A stretch of DNA of 64,000 nt, taken from positions 2,728,001 to 2,792,000 of the forward strand of contig NZ_LT629779.1 of NCBI RefSeq assembly GCF_900105535.1, written 5' to 3'. The translations under genes were made by a program, and so were the position numbers. Source of the DNA: Pseudarthrobacter equi. GTDB taxonomy: Bacteria; Actinomycetota; Actinomycetes; Actinomycetales; Micrococcaceae. Positions 35,779 through 47,331 of the stretch are shown one piece after another (the stretch's first letter is position 1; the number at the start of each line of letters is the position of its first letter). Below the pieces are notes generated by a model. It was not told the origin of the DNA. It saw only the letters and a list, made by a program, of their open reading frames with translations, and searched no databases.

Positions 35779-37161
35779 ATGGCAGGAACAACGCGCAGCA
35801 CGGCGGACACCGGCAGGAGCAGTGCGGCCAGGTTGGCGAAGGCTTTGGCCATTGTTCTAGGCACACCTGACGTGCCCCTGCGGCTGAAAGCCTGGGATGG
35901 TTCCGAAGCAGGACCCCGGGATGCCCCCGTCCTGGAGTTCCGGTCGCGTCGGGCGCTGCGGCGGATCCTGTGGTCGCCGGGCCAGCTGGGACTCAGCCGG
36001 GCTTATGTGGCCGGGGAGCTCGACGCGCCGGGCGACATTTTCGCCGCCTTCACGGCCCTGAGTTCGGCGGGCAAATTTGCCGAGCCGGGACCGTTCCGGC
36101 GTCCGACGGTTGCGGAGCTGTGGACGCTCGCGGCTACGGCAGTGCGGCTGGGCGCTGTGGGGCCCAACCCGGCGCCTCCGCCCGAAGAGGCCCGCGTCGC
36201 CCGCAGAGGCCGGGTGCACTCCCGCCACCGTGACGCCGCGGCCATCTCCCACCATTACGACGTCGGCAACGACTTTTACGCCCTGGTTCTGGGCAGCTCA
36301 ATGGTCTACTCCTGCGCGGTCTGGTCGGATGAACCTGGTGTAACCATGGAGAGCAGCACCGGTGAAAGCAGCACCACGGAGAGCAGCACCGGTGGCAGCC
36401 GGGCCGGCAACGACGGCCTGGACGCCGCACAGGAAGCCAAGCTGGATCTGGTATGCCGGAAGCTGGGGCTGAAGCCCGGGATGCGCGTGCTGGATGTGGG
36501 CTGCGGCTGGGGCAGTTTTGCCCTGCATGCGGCGGGAAAGTACGGCGTCACCGTGCTGGGAGTGACGTTGTCTTCGGAGCAGGCCATCCTGGCACGGAAG
36601 CGGGCTGCCGAGGCGGGGCTTACGGAGAAGGTGGAGATCCGGGTCCAGGATTACCGGGATGTGGCGGACGGGCCGTTCGACGCGATCAGCTCGATTGGAA
36701 TGTCCGAGCATGTGGGCCGTGACCAAACCCCCGGCTATGCATCCTCCCTGTATTCACTGCTCCGCCCCGGCGGGCGGCTCCTGAACCACGCCATTTCCTG
36801 GAATGCCGGCCCCACCGATCCGGACCCCGATTCGTTCATTCCCCGGTATGTGTTTCCGGACGGGGAGATGATCAGCCTGGGTGAAATGGTGGTGGCTCTC
36901 GAGGGAGCGGGGTTTGAGGTCCTTGATGTTGAGGCGTTGCGGCAGCACTACGCCCTGACGCTGCGTGCGTGGGTGCGGCGGCTGGAGGAGAACTGGGACC
37001 AGGCGGTTGCCCTGGCCAGCGTTGGCCGGGCCCGGATCTGGAGGCTGTACATGGCGTCGAGTGCCATCGGCTTTGAAAATGGCCTGACCGGGGTGAATCA
37101 GGTCCTGGTGCAACGCCCGGGCGGCGCCGAACCGCCGCTTCGCCGCACGGCGTGGATGTAA
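35779..37161 (+). CDS. Second cyclopropane-fatty-acyl-phospholipid synthase family methyltransferase
   Basis: A 460-residue CFA-type methyltransferase. SAM motif I is RVLDVGCGWGSFALHAAGKY (about residues 235-254), and SISSIGMSEHVGRDQTPGYA carries the acceptor-site Glu-His. A Ser/Thr/Glu/Gly-rich insertion of about 25 residues (about 193-217) precedes the SAM domain and is encoded by direct repeats. The second ATG (35779) lies six bases after GGAGG; the first ATG three bases upstream is closer than optimal. This copy stands alone and differs from the operon copy at 19879, so the two may act on different lipids or conditions. Confidence 0.88.
   Translation: MAGTTRSTADTGRSSAARLAKALAIVLGTPDVPLRLKAWDGSEAGPRDAPVLEFRSRRALRRILWSPGQLGLSRAYVAGELDAPGDIFAAFTALSSAGKFAEPGPFRRPTVAELWTLAATAVRLGAVGPNPAPPPEEARVARRGRVHSRHRDAAAISHHYDVGNDFYALVLGSSMVYSCAVWSDEPGVTMESSTGESSTTESSTGGSRAGNDGLDAAQEAKLDLVCRKLGLKPGMRVLDVGCGWGSFALHAAGKYGVTVLGVTLSSEQAILARKRAAEAGLTEKVEIRVQDYRDVADGPFDAISSIGMSEHVGRDQTPGYASSLYSLLRPGGRLLNHAISWNAGPTDPDPDSFIPRYVFPDGEMISLGEMVVALEGAGFEVLDVEALRQHYALTLRAWVRRLEENWDQAVALASVGRARIWRLYMASSAIGFENGLTGVNQVLVQRPGGAEPPLRRTAWM
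36352..36402 (+). repeat. Direct repeats coding a Ser/Thr-rich insertion
   Basis: GAGAGCAGCACCGGTG recurs with small changes three to four times. It encodes SSTGE/SSTTE/SSTGG units within the second CFA-like gene. The unit length and phase keep the frame. Confidence 0.7.
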
Positions 37162-37179
37162 CTCCACCAGCGGAAACGC

Positions 37180-37213
37180 AAAAGGGAACCATCACAGTTG
37201 ATGGTTCCCTTTT
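37180..37213. terminator. Bidirectional terminator between CFA gene and tRNA-Ala
   Basis: A perfect 14-bp stem, AAAAGGGAACCATC / GATGGTTCCCTTTT, with a 6-base loop. The A and T runs at the ends make it usable from both strands. It closes the methyltransferase transcript and lies seven bases after the tRNA 3' end. Confidence 0.8.
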
Positions 37214-37219
37214 ATTCCG

Positions 37220-37292
37220 TGGAGCTGAGGGGACTCGAACCCCTGACCCCCTGCATGCCATGCAGGTGCGCTACCAGCTGCGCCACAGCCCC
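37220..37292 (-). tRNA. tRNA-Ala (GGC), copy 1
   Basis: The 73-base minus-strand sequence folds into a standard cloverleaf: GGGGCTG acceptor arm, GGCGC-type D arm, anticodon stem CCTGC/GCAGG around loop ATGGCAT (anticodon GGC), and T arm AGGGG-TTCGAGT-CCCCT. The acceptor pair G3:U70, the alanine identity element, is present, as is A73. CCA is not encoded. It is identical to the copy at 37503. Confidence 0.95.
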
Positions 37293-37463
37293 GGAAATTT
37301 GCTGTCCCGGTCGTTTTCCCCGGAGCAACCTGACCAGCTTAATGCACTTTCCCCGCAGTACCAAATCGCACCTGCGAGCGGGCTGCCGGGGTCCCCTGGC
37401 AGATGCCTGCGCTCCTCCGCCAAGGCCTCCGGACGCCCCGCCGACCCATCGAACGCATAAAAA

Positions 37464-37496
37464 AATCCGCCGGAATCGTGATGATTCCGGCGGATT
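37464..37496 (-). terminator. Terminator after the second tRNA-Ala
   Basis: A perfect 14-bp stem AATCCGCCGGAATC / GATTCCGGCGGATT with a 5-base loop, followed on the minus strand by TTTTTTTAT. A strong intrinsic terminator that separates the two tRNA genes into distinct transcripts. Confidence 0.85.
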
Positions 37497-37502
37497 CTCC
37501 GG

Positions 37503-37575
37503 TGGAGCTGAGGGGACTCGAACCCCTGACCCCCTGCATGCCATGCAGGTGCGCTACCAGCTGCGCCACAGCCCC
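37503..37575 (-). tRNA. tRNA-Ala (GGC), copy 2
   Basis: An identical second 73-base tRNA-Ala(GGC) gene, with the same G3:U70 pair and anticodon GGC. It lies 210 bases upstream of copy 1, with its own terminator in between, so the two are probably transcribed separately. Confidence 0.95.
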
Positions 37576-37689
37576 GAACTGCTGCCGCTCCTGAGAGCTT
37601 TTCTCGGGTTTCCCCGAAGCAACTCCAATATCTTAGATCAGCGGTTCCAAGAATTCCAAATCGGGAATACTCCCCGGAGCGGCGCGGGT

Positions 37690-38079
37690 TTACTCGCTTT
37701 CGGACGCGGCCGCAGCGGCGTCTTCCAGCTGCAGGTCCACCACGGGGCAGTCCTTCCAAAGCCGCTCCAGCGCGTAGAATACCCGGTCCTCTTCATGCTG
37801 GACGTGGATGACGATGTCGGAGTAGTCCAGGAGGACCCAGCGGCCGCCGGAACGGCCTTCGCGGCGAACAGGCCGCAGGTCCTGCTTGGCAAGTTCTTCC
37901 TCGATGCCGTCCACGATCGCGTTGACCTGACGCTCGCTGGGGGCTGATGCGATGAGGAAGACGTCGGCCAGTGCCAGGCGTTCACTCACGTCCAGCGCAA
38001 CAATGTCATGGGCAAGCTTGTCCGCGGCAGCCTTGGCGGCGTCGCGGGCAATGGTGATGGATGTATCTGATGCAGTCAC
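37690..38079 (-). CDS. rsfS: Ribosomal silencing factor RsfS
   Basis: A 129-residue protein of the RsfS/Iojap family, which binds ribosomal protein L14 and blocks subunit joining in starvation. Family segments are DIVALDVSERLALADVFLIA, SAPSERQVNAIVDGIEEEL and SGGRWVLLDYSDIVIHVQHE. The start is GTG 38079, supported by GAGGAG seven bases upstream. It is the last gene of the proA-nadD-rsfS run, 38 bases after an Ala/Pro-rich membrane protein gene. Next to nadD is its usual place in bacteria. Confidence 0.93.
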   Translation of the reverse strand: MTASDTSITIARDAAKAAADKLAHDIVALDVSERLALADVFLIASAPSERQVNAIVDGIEEELAKQDLRPVRREGRSGGRWVLLDYSDIVIHVQHEEDRVFYALERLWKDCPVVDLQLEDAAAAASESE

Positions 38080-38117
38080 GGGACTCCTCGTTGATGAAAA
38101 AAACAGGGTGCGGCAGG

Positions 38118-39566
38118 TCAGGGGGTCATGCCGCTGATGATAAGGACGATGCCGGACACCAGGGCCACGACACCGAAAGCCAGGATGCAAAGCTGCAGGA
38201 TGCGGTTGCGCCTCGCGCGGCCCAGGCCCGCGGTGGAAGCATCCAGGGGTTCAAGACCGTAGGCCGAGCTGGCCGGGACCCGCGGAACGTCCTCGAAGGT
38301 GGCCTGGCTGTCCGGGAAGACAACTGGCTTCGGCCGGGTGGCCGCCTTAGCCGCCGCTTCGGCCCGTGCAATGACCTGCGACCGGCCGGACACCGGCTCG
38401 GCCGCGCGGCCGGTCCTGGCAGCAGGCTTCTTCTTGCCTCCGGATGCAGGAACCTTGGTTCCCGGCCGGGTGGTGACCGGAACGTGGGATGTTGCCGGAG
38501 GCTTCATGACGGGACGGTCCACGCCGGGAACCTGGACGAATTCCAGCGGCGTCACCATGGCCAGGTTGCTCGTGGTGGACGGGCCCGGCCGGTCCTTGGG
38601 CGCATTCGCCCCTGGCTGGCTTGCCTTCGGCTGGGAAGCCGTAGGCGCGGCTGCCTGGGGCAACGGGTTCCCGAAGTGCGCGGCCTTGGGCTGGGCCGGC
38701 GTCGATGAGGCGTCCGCGGCCTGGCTCTCGCCGGGGGCTGCAGCTCCGCCGGCCTGCTCCGCGAGTTTCTGCCGGGCCATGGCCCGCCGGTTCAGCACTG
38801 CGGCGCGTTCCGCCAGGGCGATCTGCTCGGCAAGGATCCCGGGGTCCACCGCCTCCGGATCCATGGAGGCGATGTGCTCCATCTTGGCGATCTGGTTCTT
38901 GGCCTGCTCGGCAATCAGGGAACGGGCCGCAAGCGCCTGTTCCACTGTCATCCCTGCGGGGCCGGAAGGAACGCCGGCAGCCTTAGGGGCTGGAGTGCCG
39001 GACGGCGCACCCGGCGCCGCCGGAGCCTTGCCCTCTCCCCCGGCGGAGGGTGCAGATTTACTGTCGCCGACGGGTCCCGGCCGGGCAGGCGCCTTCGACG
39101 GGACAACAGGTTGGGTGGCGGCGGGTGGAACGATCGGGTTGGCCGACGTGAGGGCCTGCTCTTTGAGCTGCTGCAGGCGGAGCTGGCGTCGGGTGGGAGG
39201 CCCGCCCGCAGCAAGCTGGCCTTCCTTTTCCTCCAGGTCTTTGATGGTGCGCAGGGCTGCCCTGTCACGGGCGCGGATTTGCGAGGACCGTTGTGTGTGG
39301 GCCGGCACCGCGGCGGGCTGGTCCAGGGGTTGCTGGTCCTGGTCCGGAGCAGCTACAGGCTTCGCGGCAACAGGTTTGGCGGGCGCAGGCGCAGCGGCGG
39401 CCACGGGCTTTTGGGGTTTCCCACCTGTCCCGGCCGGTGCCGCGGGCGACGGTTTTATGGCAGGCGGAAGGAGGTCCTTGCCCGTGGGGGCGGCCGACTC
39501 CTGGGCGGCGTCCCGCGCCTTCCGGAGTTCCCGGCGGCTGCGGATGGGGGGCTGTTCCTGGCTCAT
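38118..39566 (-). CDS. Ala/Pro-rich membrane protein, uncharacterised
   Basis: A 482-residue protein of low complexity, rich in Ala, Pro, Lys and Gln, probably disordered, with one C-terminal membrane helix (ILQLCILAFGVVALVSGIVL, about residues 455-474) and a short tail. It opens MSQEQPPIRSRRELRKARDA, a basic start common in actinobacterial nadD-rsfS neighbourhoods. Helical patches occur around EQALAARSLIAEQAKNQIAK and EQIALAERAAVLNRRAMARQ. No catalytic domain is seen. Start ATG 39566 is seven bases after nadD. It may anchor a complex at the membrane; the function is unknown. Confidence 0.75.
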   Translation of the reverse strand: MSQEQPPIRSRRELRKARDAAQESAAPTGKDLLPPAIKPSPAAPAGTGGKPQKPVAAAAPAPAKPVAAKPVAAPDQDQQPLDQPAAVPAHTQRSSQIRARDRAALRTIKDLEEKEGQLAAGGPPTRRQLRLQQLKEQALTSANPIVPPAATQPVVPSKAPARPGPVGDSKSAPSAGGEGKAPAAPGAPSGTPAPKAAGVPSGPAGMTVEQALAARSLIAEQAKNQIAKMEHIASMDPEAVDPGILAEQIALAERAAVLNRRAMARQKLAEQAGGAAAPGESQAADASSTPAQPKAAHFGNPLPQAAAPTASQPKASQPGANAPKDRPGPSTTSNLAMVTPLEFVQVPGVDRPVMKPPATSHVPVTTRPGTKVPASGGKKKPAARTGRAAEPVSGRSQVIARAEAAAKAATRPKPVVFPDSQATFEDVPRVPASSAYGLEPLDASTAGLGRARRNRILQLCILAFGVVALVSGIVLIISGMTP

Positions 39567-39573
39567 GGAGAAC

Positions 39574-40224
39574 TCATTCAGTGCTGGCTCGTTCGCGTGC
39601 TTCGGAAGGTTGATCGTCCCCGCCTGCCGGGGCGTACAGGCCGTACTTCGCGATGTACTGCACCACGCCGTCAGGCACCAGATACCAGACGGGATCGTTT
39701 CCCGCGACCCGGGTGCGGCAGTCTGTGGAAGAGATGGCCATGGCCGGCACTTCGAGGAGGCTGACGTCGTCGCGCCCCATGCCGTCAAGGACGTGGCCCG
39801 GACGGGTGACTCCAACGAAATGGGCCAGCGACCACAGTTCGTCGATGTCCTTCCAGGACAGGATCTGCGCGAGGGCGTCGGCGCCGGTGATGAAGAACAG
39901 GTCCGCGTCCGGCCGCTGGGCGCGAAGGTCGCGCAGGGTGTCGATGGTGTACGTGGGACCGGGACGGTCCACATCAACCCGGCTCACCGTGAACCGCGGA
40001 TTGGAGGCGGTGGCGATGACTGTCATGAGGTAGCGGTGTTCAGGCTCGGTAACCCGTTTATGGGATTTCTGCCATGGCTGTCCGGTGGGGACGAAAACGA
40101 CCTCGTCAAGGTCGAATTCTGCAGCCACCTCACTGGCGGCAACAAGGTGGCCGTGATGGATGGGATCGAACGTCCCGCCCATCACGCCCAGCCGGATCCG
40201 GCCCTTGTCACTGCTCCGGCGCAA
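39574..40224 (-). CDS. nadD: Nicotinate-nucleotide adenylyltransferase
   Basis: A 216-residue enzyme that converts nicotinate mononucleotide and ATP to deamido-NAD. The nucleotidyltransferase signature is [18 protein letters not shown] (about residues 13-30), with the second signature ISSTDCR near residue 180 (usually ISSTxIR). The reading starts at TTG 40224 without a clear ribosome site, so the true start may be a downstream codon such as GTG just before MGG. It lies between a small membrane protein gene and the Ala/Pro-rich protein, with short gaps. Confidence 0.93.
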   Translation of the reverse strand: MRRSSDKGRIRLGVMGGTFDPIHHGHLVAASEVAAEFDLDEVVFVPTGQPWQKSHKRVTEPEHRYLMTVIATASNPRFTVSRVDVDRPGPTYTIDTLRDLRAQRPDADLFFITGADALAQILSWKDIDELWSLAHFVGVTRPGHVLDGMGRDDVSLLEVPAMAISSTDCRTRVAGNDPVWYLVPDGVVQYIAKYGLYAPAGGDDQPSEARERASTE

Positions 40225-40237
40225 AGTGCGGGAAATG

Positions 40238-40477
40238 TTAGTGGCCCTGCTTGTGATCGTGCTTGTTCGGGTGCTGGCGGTGCGGGTCCGCGTGCTCCTC
40301 CGTGACGGTGTGGCGGTTGCCCAGGTTGTTGTAGGACAACGTGATGAACATCATGACCATGAGGATCCCAAACATGACGATGCCGAAGACCCACGGCTCA
40401 GCCCACAGCGGCGCGAGTTCCTCGTGTTCTGCTTCGCCTGCTGCGGCGATGGTCGTGGCGATCTGCTGGAACAGCAT
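40238..40477 (-). CDS. Small membrane protein, uncharacterised
   Basis: A 79-residue protein with one membrane helix ([20 protein letters not shown], about residues 28-47), a Glu-rich N-terminal part and a His/Lys-rich C-terminus ([18 protein letters not shown]). The His-rich tail may bind metal, but that is speculative. ATG 40477 has GGGGAG six bases upstream. The family is found next to nadD in related actinobacteria. Confidence 0.75.
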   Translation of the reverse strand: MLFQQIATTIAAAGEAEHEELAPLWAEPWVFGIVMFGILMVMMFITLSYNNLGNRHTVTEEHADPHRQHPNKHDHKQGH

Positions 40478-40556
40478 GTTCTCCCCTAGGTTCAAGTATT
40501 TTGGGGCAGCGGACTTTTCCGCTGCTTTTTGGCGTCTGGTCTATGTTACCGCGTTG

Positions 40557-41936
40557 CTACCCGCGGACCTGGCCTTCACCCTGGACGATCCACTTGGTGG
40601 TGGTGAGCTCGGTGAGCCCCATGGGCCCGCGGGCGTGCAGCTTCTGGGTGGAAATGCCCACTTCGGCACCGAGCCCGAGCTCCCCGCCATCGGTAAACCG
40701 GGTGGAAGCGTTGACGATTACGGCAGCGGAGTCCACCTCGGCGATGAACCGTTCGGCGTTGGCGAGGTCGTTGGTGAGGATGGCCTCCGTGTGGCCCGTG
40801 GACCACTTGCGGATGTGGCGGACGGCTTCATCCAGGCCGTCCACCATCGCCACGGCGAGGTCAAGGTCCATGTACTCCGTGCCCCAGTCCTCATCCGTGG
40901 CGGCGTCGGCTGCCACTGAAGCCGGCAGGGCCGCGCGGATGCGGTCATCGGCATGCAGGCGGACGCCGGCCTTGCTGAGTGCTTTGGCCACGGCGGGGAG
41001 GACGGTGGACCCGGAGTGGACCAGGAGGGTTTCCACGGTGTTGCAGACGCTGGGCCGCTGTGTCTTGGCGTTGAGGAGGATCTCCACGGCCATGTCTTCG
41101 TTGGCCGATTCGTCGATGAAGATGTGGACGTTGCCTTCGCCCGTTTCGATGACCGGCACGGCGGAGTTGGCCACCACCGACTGGATGAGGTCGCGCCCGC
41201 CGCGCGGAATCAGGACGTCAACCCTGCCGCGGGCACGCATCAGGACGTTGGCGCCCGCACGGCCGTACTGGTCCACTGTCTGGACGGCGTCGGCGGGCAG
41301 TCCCACGGACTCCAGGGCTTCGCGCAGCACCCTAACGAGGACGCTGTTGGTTGACTCCGCTGCGCTGCCGCCGCGGAGGATCACGGCGTTGCCGCTCTTG
41401 AGTGCAAGTCCTGCGATGTCCACGGTGACGTTGGGCCGGGCCTCGTAAATAGCCGCCACGACTCCCATGGGAACGTTGACCTGCCGCAGGCGCAGTCCAT
41501 TCGGAAGGGTCTGGCCGCGGACCACGTTGCCTACGGGATCCGGCAGGTTGGCGAGGTTCTCCAGGGCGGCCACCAGGCCGTCGATGCGGGCGTCGGTGAG
41601 GGTCAGCCTGTCCAGCAGTGCTGCGGATGTACCGTTGGCCTTGCCGTTGGCGACGTCGCGTGCGTTGGCGTCGAGAATGGCGCGGGTGTTGGCCTGCAGT
41701 GCCGCCCCCACGGCACGCAGGCCGCGGTCCTTCCACGCCCGGTTGGCCATGGCCATCCGGCGGGCGGCGTGGCGGCTGCGGTCGGCAATGGCGTGTACCG
41801 CGGCCTCGATCCCGGCATCGGTGAGCGGACCGTCGGCCGGGGCAGGAGCTGCTGAGGGGGCCTGCTGCTGCGGGGTGCTCGCGGCGGCGGTGTCTGCGGG
41901 GTTGTCGGCAGTCGTGTGGATCAGGGCCTCAGTCAT
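40557..41936 (-). CDS. proA: Glutamate-5-semialdehyde dehydrogenase
   Basis: A 459-residue aldehyde-dehydrogenase-fold enzyme of proline synthesis that reduces gamma-glutamyl phosphate. The catalytic cysteine is in RPSVCNTVETLLVH (about residue 293), with the cofactor segments GVVAAIYEARPNVTVDIAG and VILRGGSAAESTNS. The N-terminus has about 35 Ala/Pro-rich residues more than average, which may reflect a true later start. It follows proB by 26 bases. Confidence 0.95.
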   Translation of the reverse strand: MTEALIHTTADNPADTAAASTPQQQAPSAAPAPADGPLTDAGIEAAVHAIADRSRHAARRMAMANRAWKDRGLRAVGAALQANTRAILDANARDVANGKANGTSAALLDRLTLTDARIDGLVAALENLANLPDPVGNVVRGQTLPNGLRLRQVNVPMGVVAAIYEARPNVTVDIAGLALKSGNAVILRGGSAAESTNSVLVRVLREALESVGLPADAVQTVDQYGRAGANVLMRARGRVDVLIPRGGRDLIQSVVANSAVPVIETGEGNVHIFIDESANEDMAVEILLNAKTQRPSVCNTVETLLVHSGSTVLPAVAKALSKAGVRLHADDRIRAALPASVAADAATDEDWGTEYMDLDLAVAMVDGLDEAVRHIRKWSTGHTEAILTNDLANAERFIAEVDSAAVIVNASTRFTDGGELGLGAEVGISTQKLHARGPMGLTELTTTKWIVQGEGQVRG

Positions 41937-41962
41937 AGTCCAAGTTTAGGCGAGGCCCGGGT

Positions 41963-44732
<2,770 letters not shown>

Positions 44733-44761
44733 CTATCGATTGTAATGCGCTTAAAAGAGCA

Positions 44762-44789
44762 GTGGAGCGGGCCAACTGGCCCGCTCCAC
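44762..44789 (-). terminator. Terminator between rpmA and obg
   Basis: A perfect 12-bp stem, GTGGAGCGGGCC / GGCCCGCTCCAC, with an AACT loop. On the minus strand it is followed by TGCTCTTTTAA. It ends most rplU-rpmA transcripts before obg. Confidence 0.75.
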
Positions 44790-44806
44790 CGCTTCAGAAC
44801 TGGTTG

Positions 44807-45070
44807 TTACTCTGCAGCTGCAGCAGCAACGATGTTGACGACGCGACGACCGCGGCGGGTGCCGAATTCAACGGCGCCCGGGGTCAGTGCGAACAGGGTG
44901 TCGTCGCCGCCACGGCCAACGCCGGCGCCCGGGTGGAAGTGGGTGCCACGCTGGCGGACGATGATCTCGCCGGCGGAAACTACCTGGCCGCCGAAGCGCT
45001 TGACGCCGAGGTACTGTGCGTTGGAGTCACGACCGTTGCGAGTGGAGCTCGCGCCCTTTTTATGTGCCAT
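44807..45070 (-). CDS. rpmA: 50S ribosomal protein L27
   Basis: An 87-residue L27 with the standard [16 protein letters not shown] opening and [20 protein letters not shown] core. It sits near the peptidyl transferase centre. It starts 60 bases after the rplU stop. No cleavable N-terminal extension of the Firmicutes type is present. Confidence 0.98.
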   Translation of the reverse strand: MAHKKGASSTRNGRDSNAQYLGVKRFGGQVVSAGEIIVRQRGTHFHPGAGVGRGGDDTLFALTPGAVEFGTRRGRRVVNIVAAAAAE

Positions 45071-45130
45071 CTGAAATGCCTGCCTTTAAATTCTGGGGAA
45101 TCTGCTGAAAACCTGAACAGTAACCGGTGG

Positions 45131-45451
45131 TTACTTGATGCCAGTGATCTTGACCTTGGTCAGTTCCTGACGGTGACCCTGGCGCTTCTTGTACCCGGTC
45201 TTGTTCTTGAACTTCTGGATGACAATCTTAGGACCACGGAGGTCCTGGAGGATTTCAGCCGTAACGGTCACCTTGGCCAGGTCAGCAGCGGCAGTGGTGA
45301 TCTTGTCACCATCAACCAGGAGCAGTGCGGGCAGCTCGATGGTGCTGCCAGCCCCACCGGCGACGCGGTTCAGGGTAACGAAGTCTCCAACGGAAACCTT
45401 CTCTTGGCGGCCGCCTGCGCGGACAATCGCGTACACCACTTGGGAACTCAC
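45131..45451 (-). CDS. rplU: 50S ribosomal protein L21
   Basis: A 106-residue L21, with [20 protein letters not shown] at the N-terminus and [20 protein letters not shown] at the C-terminus. The start is GTG 45451; a second GTG 12 bases further gives the more usual MVYAIV beginning. It is the first gene of rplU-rpmA. Confidence 0.97.
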   Translation of the reverse strand: MSSQVVYAIVRAGGRQEKVSVGDFVTLNRVAGGAGSTIELPALLLVDGDKITTAAADLAKVTVTAEILQDLRGPKIVIQKFKNKTGYKKRQGHRQELTKVKITGIK

Positions 45452-45773
45452 TTCTCTCGACGTTTATAACTAAAATTGCGTGCGGCACCCGTTGCACTGT
45501 TTGGCTGGGTTCCCGCTGTGCCTCAACGCCGTGGATTCCCCGAAGGTCTCCATGAGTTATCCCGCAGGACTGCCTTGTGTTTTCCACGCTGGCATGTTCC
45601 CGGGGTCATAACCCAAGTGTTGGCGTAAGCACCGAAGATCCAGAATACGCTAATTCCGTCTCCGGCCGCAAATGAGGCTGGCTCCGGCGGGTCGGCTGTG
45701 ATAGGAACCACAGACATCGTCCGCCACCGGGGCCGTGCCAGACCATAGTACCGGCAGCACGGCCCGGGCAGGT
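45452..45773. other. Gene-free region upstream of rplU
   Basis: This stretch has no supported gene. On the minus strand TTTGCG at 45667-45672 and TATTCT at 45642-45647, spaced by 19, may be a poor promoter. It would give a leader of about 185 bases to rplU that could carry autoregulation, but I see no known ribosomal-protein leader motif. The thiD-tenA terminator hairpin lies at its far end. Confidence 0.4.
45730..45765 (-). terminator. Hairpin after thiD-tenA
   Basis: GGGCCGTGC and GCACGGCCC form a 9-bp stem with a long loop eight bases after the stop. No T-run is visible. Confidence 0.45.
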
Positions 45774-47330
45774 TCAGGCGTGGAGCCGCGGCGCGTCGAA
45801 GAACTCCACTTCCAGCCGGCAGGACTGCCGGAAAGCGGTAACCATGGCGTGCCGCTCGTCATCGGAAGCCTTGCGTGCCGCTTCGTCCACCACGGCGATG
45901 GCCCGGCGCGTTGCCTCCGCGAAATCCTCGTCGGCATAGGTGCGGAGCCAGTCGGCGTAGGGGTGTCCTGCCGGTTCCCCGTCGGCGAGGAACCTGGCAT
46001 GGAGCGTCTTCCCGGCGTCCGCGTACAGCCAGAAGCACGGCAGGACAGCCGCTGCCAGGACTGCATAGCTGCCCGACGCCGAAGTAGCCGTCAGGTGGTC
46101 CACGTAGGCCTTGGTGACAGGACCCAGTTCGGGACGGACGGTGCGGGTGCTGAGCCAGGAACGGTGCAGTTCCGACTCCACTTCGAGGCACTGCTGGGCC
46201 GACGCCGCCCAGAACAGCTGCTCGGCTTCCGTGGGAGCCAGCGCGCTGGCCCGGGCGAGGACTCGCGAATACCCGTTCAGGTAGATGGCATCCTGCGCAA
46301 GGTAATACGCGAACTGGCTTTCCGGAAGTGTCCCCGAGGCCAGGGCCCGGAGGAAACCCAGGGCGTAGATCGACTCAAGGTGGGCGTCGGCATCTTTCCG
46401 CAGCTGCGCCGTAAAGTCGCCTGGCCGAAGCGCTTGGCGGATGTGGTGGAAATGGTGAACGGGCCCGTTGCCGGTTCCCACCTCCAGTACGGCGGACGCC
46501 GCCAGCGCCCCCGCAAGCCAGGGTTTCACTTCCCGTAGGGCCACTTCCCAGTTGCCTACCTGCGCCTGGACCGTGGCCATGGCGGAGGACAGGGAACAGC
46601 CTGTGCCATGGCTGTTCCGCGTTGCCACCCGCTCCCCCGGGATTTCCACTACGTCTGCGGATAGCATGCCGGCCGGGCCAACCAAGGCGTCCGGGCAGCT
46701 GCTGCCTTGCAGGTGGCCACCCTTGACCAGCACGGCAGCACCGGTGGCATCAGCAAGCCGCCTGCCCTGTTCCAGGGCTGCCTCCCACGTGTCCTGTACG
46801 TCTTCTTCCAGCAGCATGGCCAGTTCGGCCAGGTTGGGGGTGACAAGGTGGGCCAGCGGCACCAGGCTGCGGAGCGCGGCTTCGGCACTCTCCTGCAACA
46901 GCCGGTCTCCGCTGGTGGCAACCATGACGGGGTCCAGGACAACGACGGCGGGGCGCACCTTCTCCAGCCAGGTGCGCACGGCATCGATCACTTCGGCGTC
47001 GCCCAGCATGCCGATCTTGACGGCGTCAACGTGGATGTCGTCGCTGATGGCCGCCAGCTGCTGTGCCAAAAAGGATGCCGGAGGAACATGGACGGCGGTC
47101 ACCCCGCGGGTGTTCTGGGCGGTGAGGGCAGTGATGGCGGCCATGCCGTAACCGCCGTGGGCCGCGATGCTTTTGAGGTCCGCCTGGATGCCGGCCCCAC
47201 CGGAGGGGTCCGAGCCCGCGATGGCAAGGACCCGGGGCACGTCCCGTACGGCAGCCGGCATTACGGTTGCGGAGGGATTCGGGAGCGGGGTGGCTGCGGG
47301 CATGGCAAGGGTCGAAGACAAAAGAGACAT
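45774..47330 (-). CDS. thiD: Bifunctional HMP kinase / HMP-phosphate kinase fused to TenA
   Basis: A 518-residue fusion. Residues about 30-290 form a ThiD ribokinase-like domain (LAIAGSDPSGGAGIQADLKS and the kinase signature RNSHGTGCSLSSAMATVQAQ), which phosphorylates HMP and HMP-P for thiamine synthesis. Residues about 300-518 form a TenA/thiaminase II domain (QDAIYLNGYSRVLARASA, LPCFWLYADAGKTL), which salvages aminopyrimidines. An N-terminal 25 residues are Pro/Ala-rich. A TPP riboswitch lies immediately upstream, ending at the ribosome site, so both activities are repressed by thiamine pyrophosphate. ThiD-TenA fusions are known in actinobacteria. Confidence 0.94.
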   Translation of the reverse strand: MSLLSSTLAMPAATPLPNPSATVMPAAVRDVPRVLAIAGSDPSGGAGIQADLKSIAAHGGYGMAAITALTAQNTRGVTAVHVPPASFLAQQLAAISDDIHVDAVKIGMLGDAEVIDAVRTWLEKVRPAVVVLDPVMVATSGDRLLQESAEAALRSLVPLAHLVTPNLAELAMLLEEDVQDTWEAALEQGRRLADATGAAVLVKGGHLQGSSCPDALVGPAGMLSADVVEIPGERVATRNSHGTGCSLSSAMATVQAQVGNWEVALREVKPWLAGALAASAVLEVGTGNGPVHHFHHIRQALRPGDFTAQLRKDADAHLESIYALGFLRALASGTLPESQFAYYLAQDAIYLNGYSRVLARASALAPTEAEQLFWAASAQQCLEVESELHRSWLSTRTVRPELGPVTKAYVDHLTATSASGSYAVLAAAVLPCFWLYADAGKTLHARFLADGEPAGHPYADWLRTYADEDFAEATRRAIAVVDEAARKASDDERHAMVTAFRQSCRLEVEFFDAPRLHA

Positions 47331-47331
47331 C

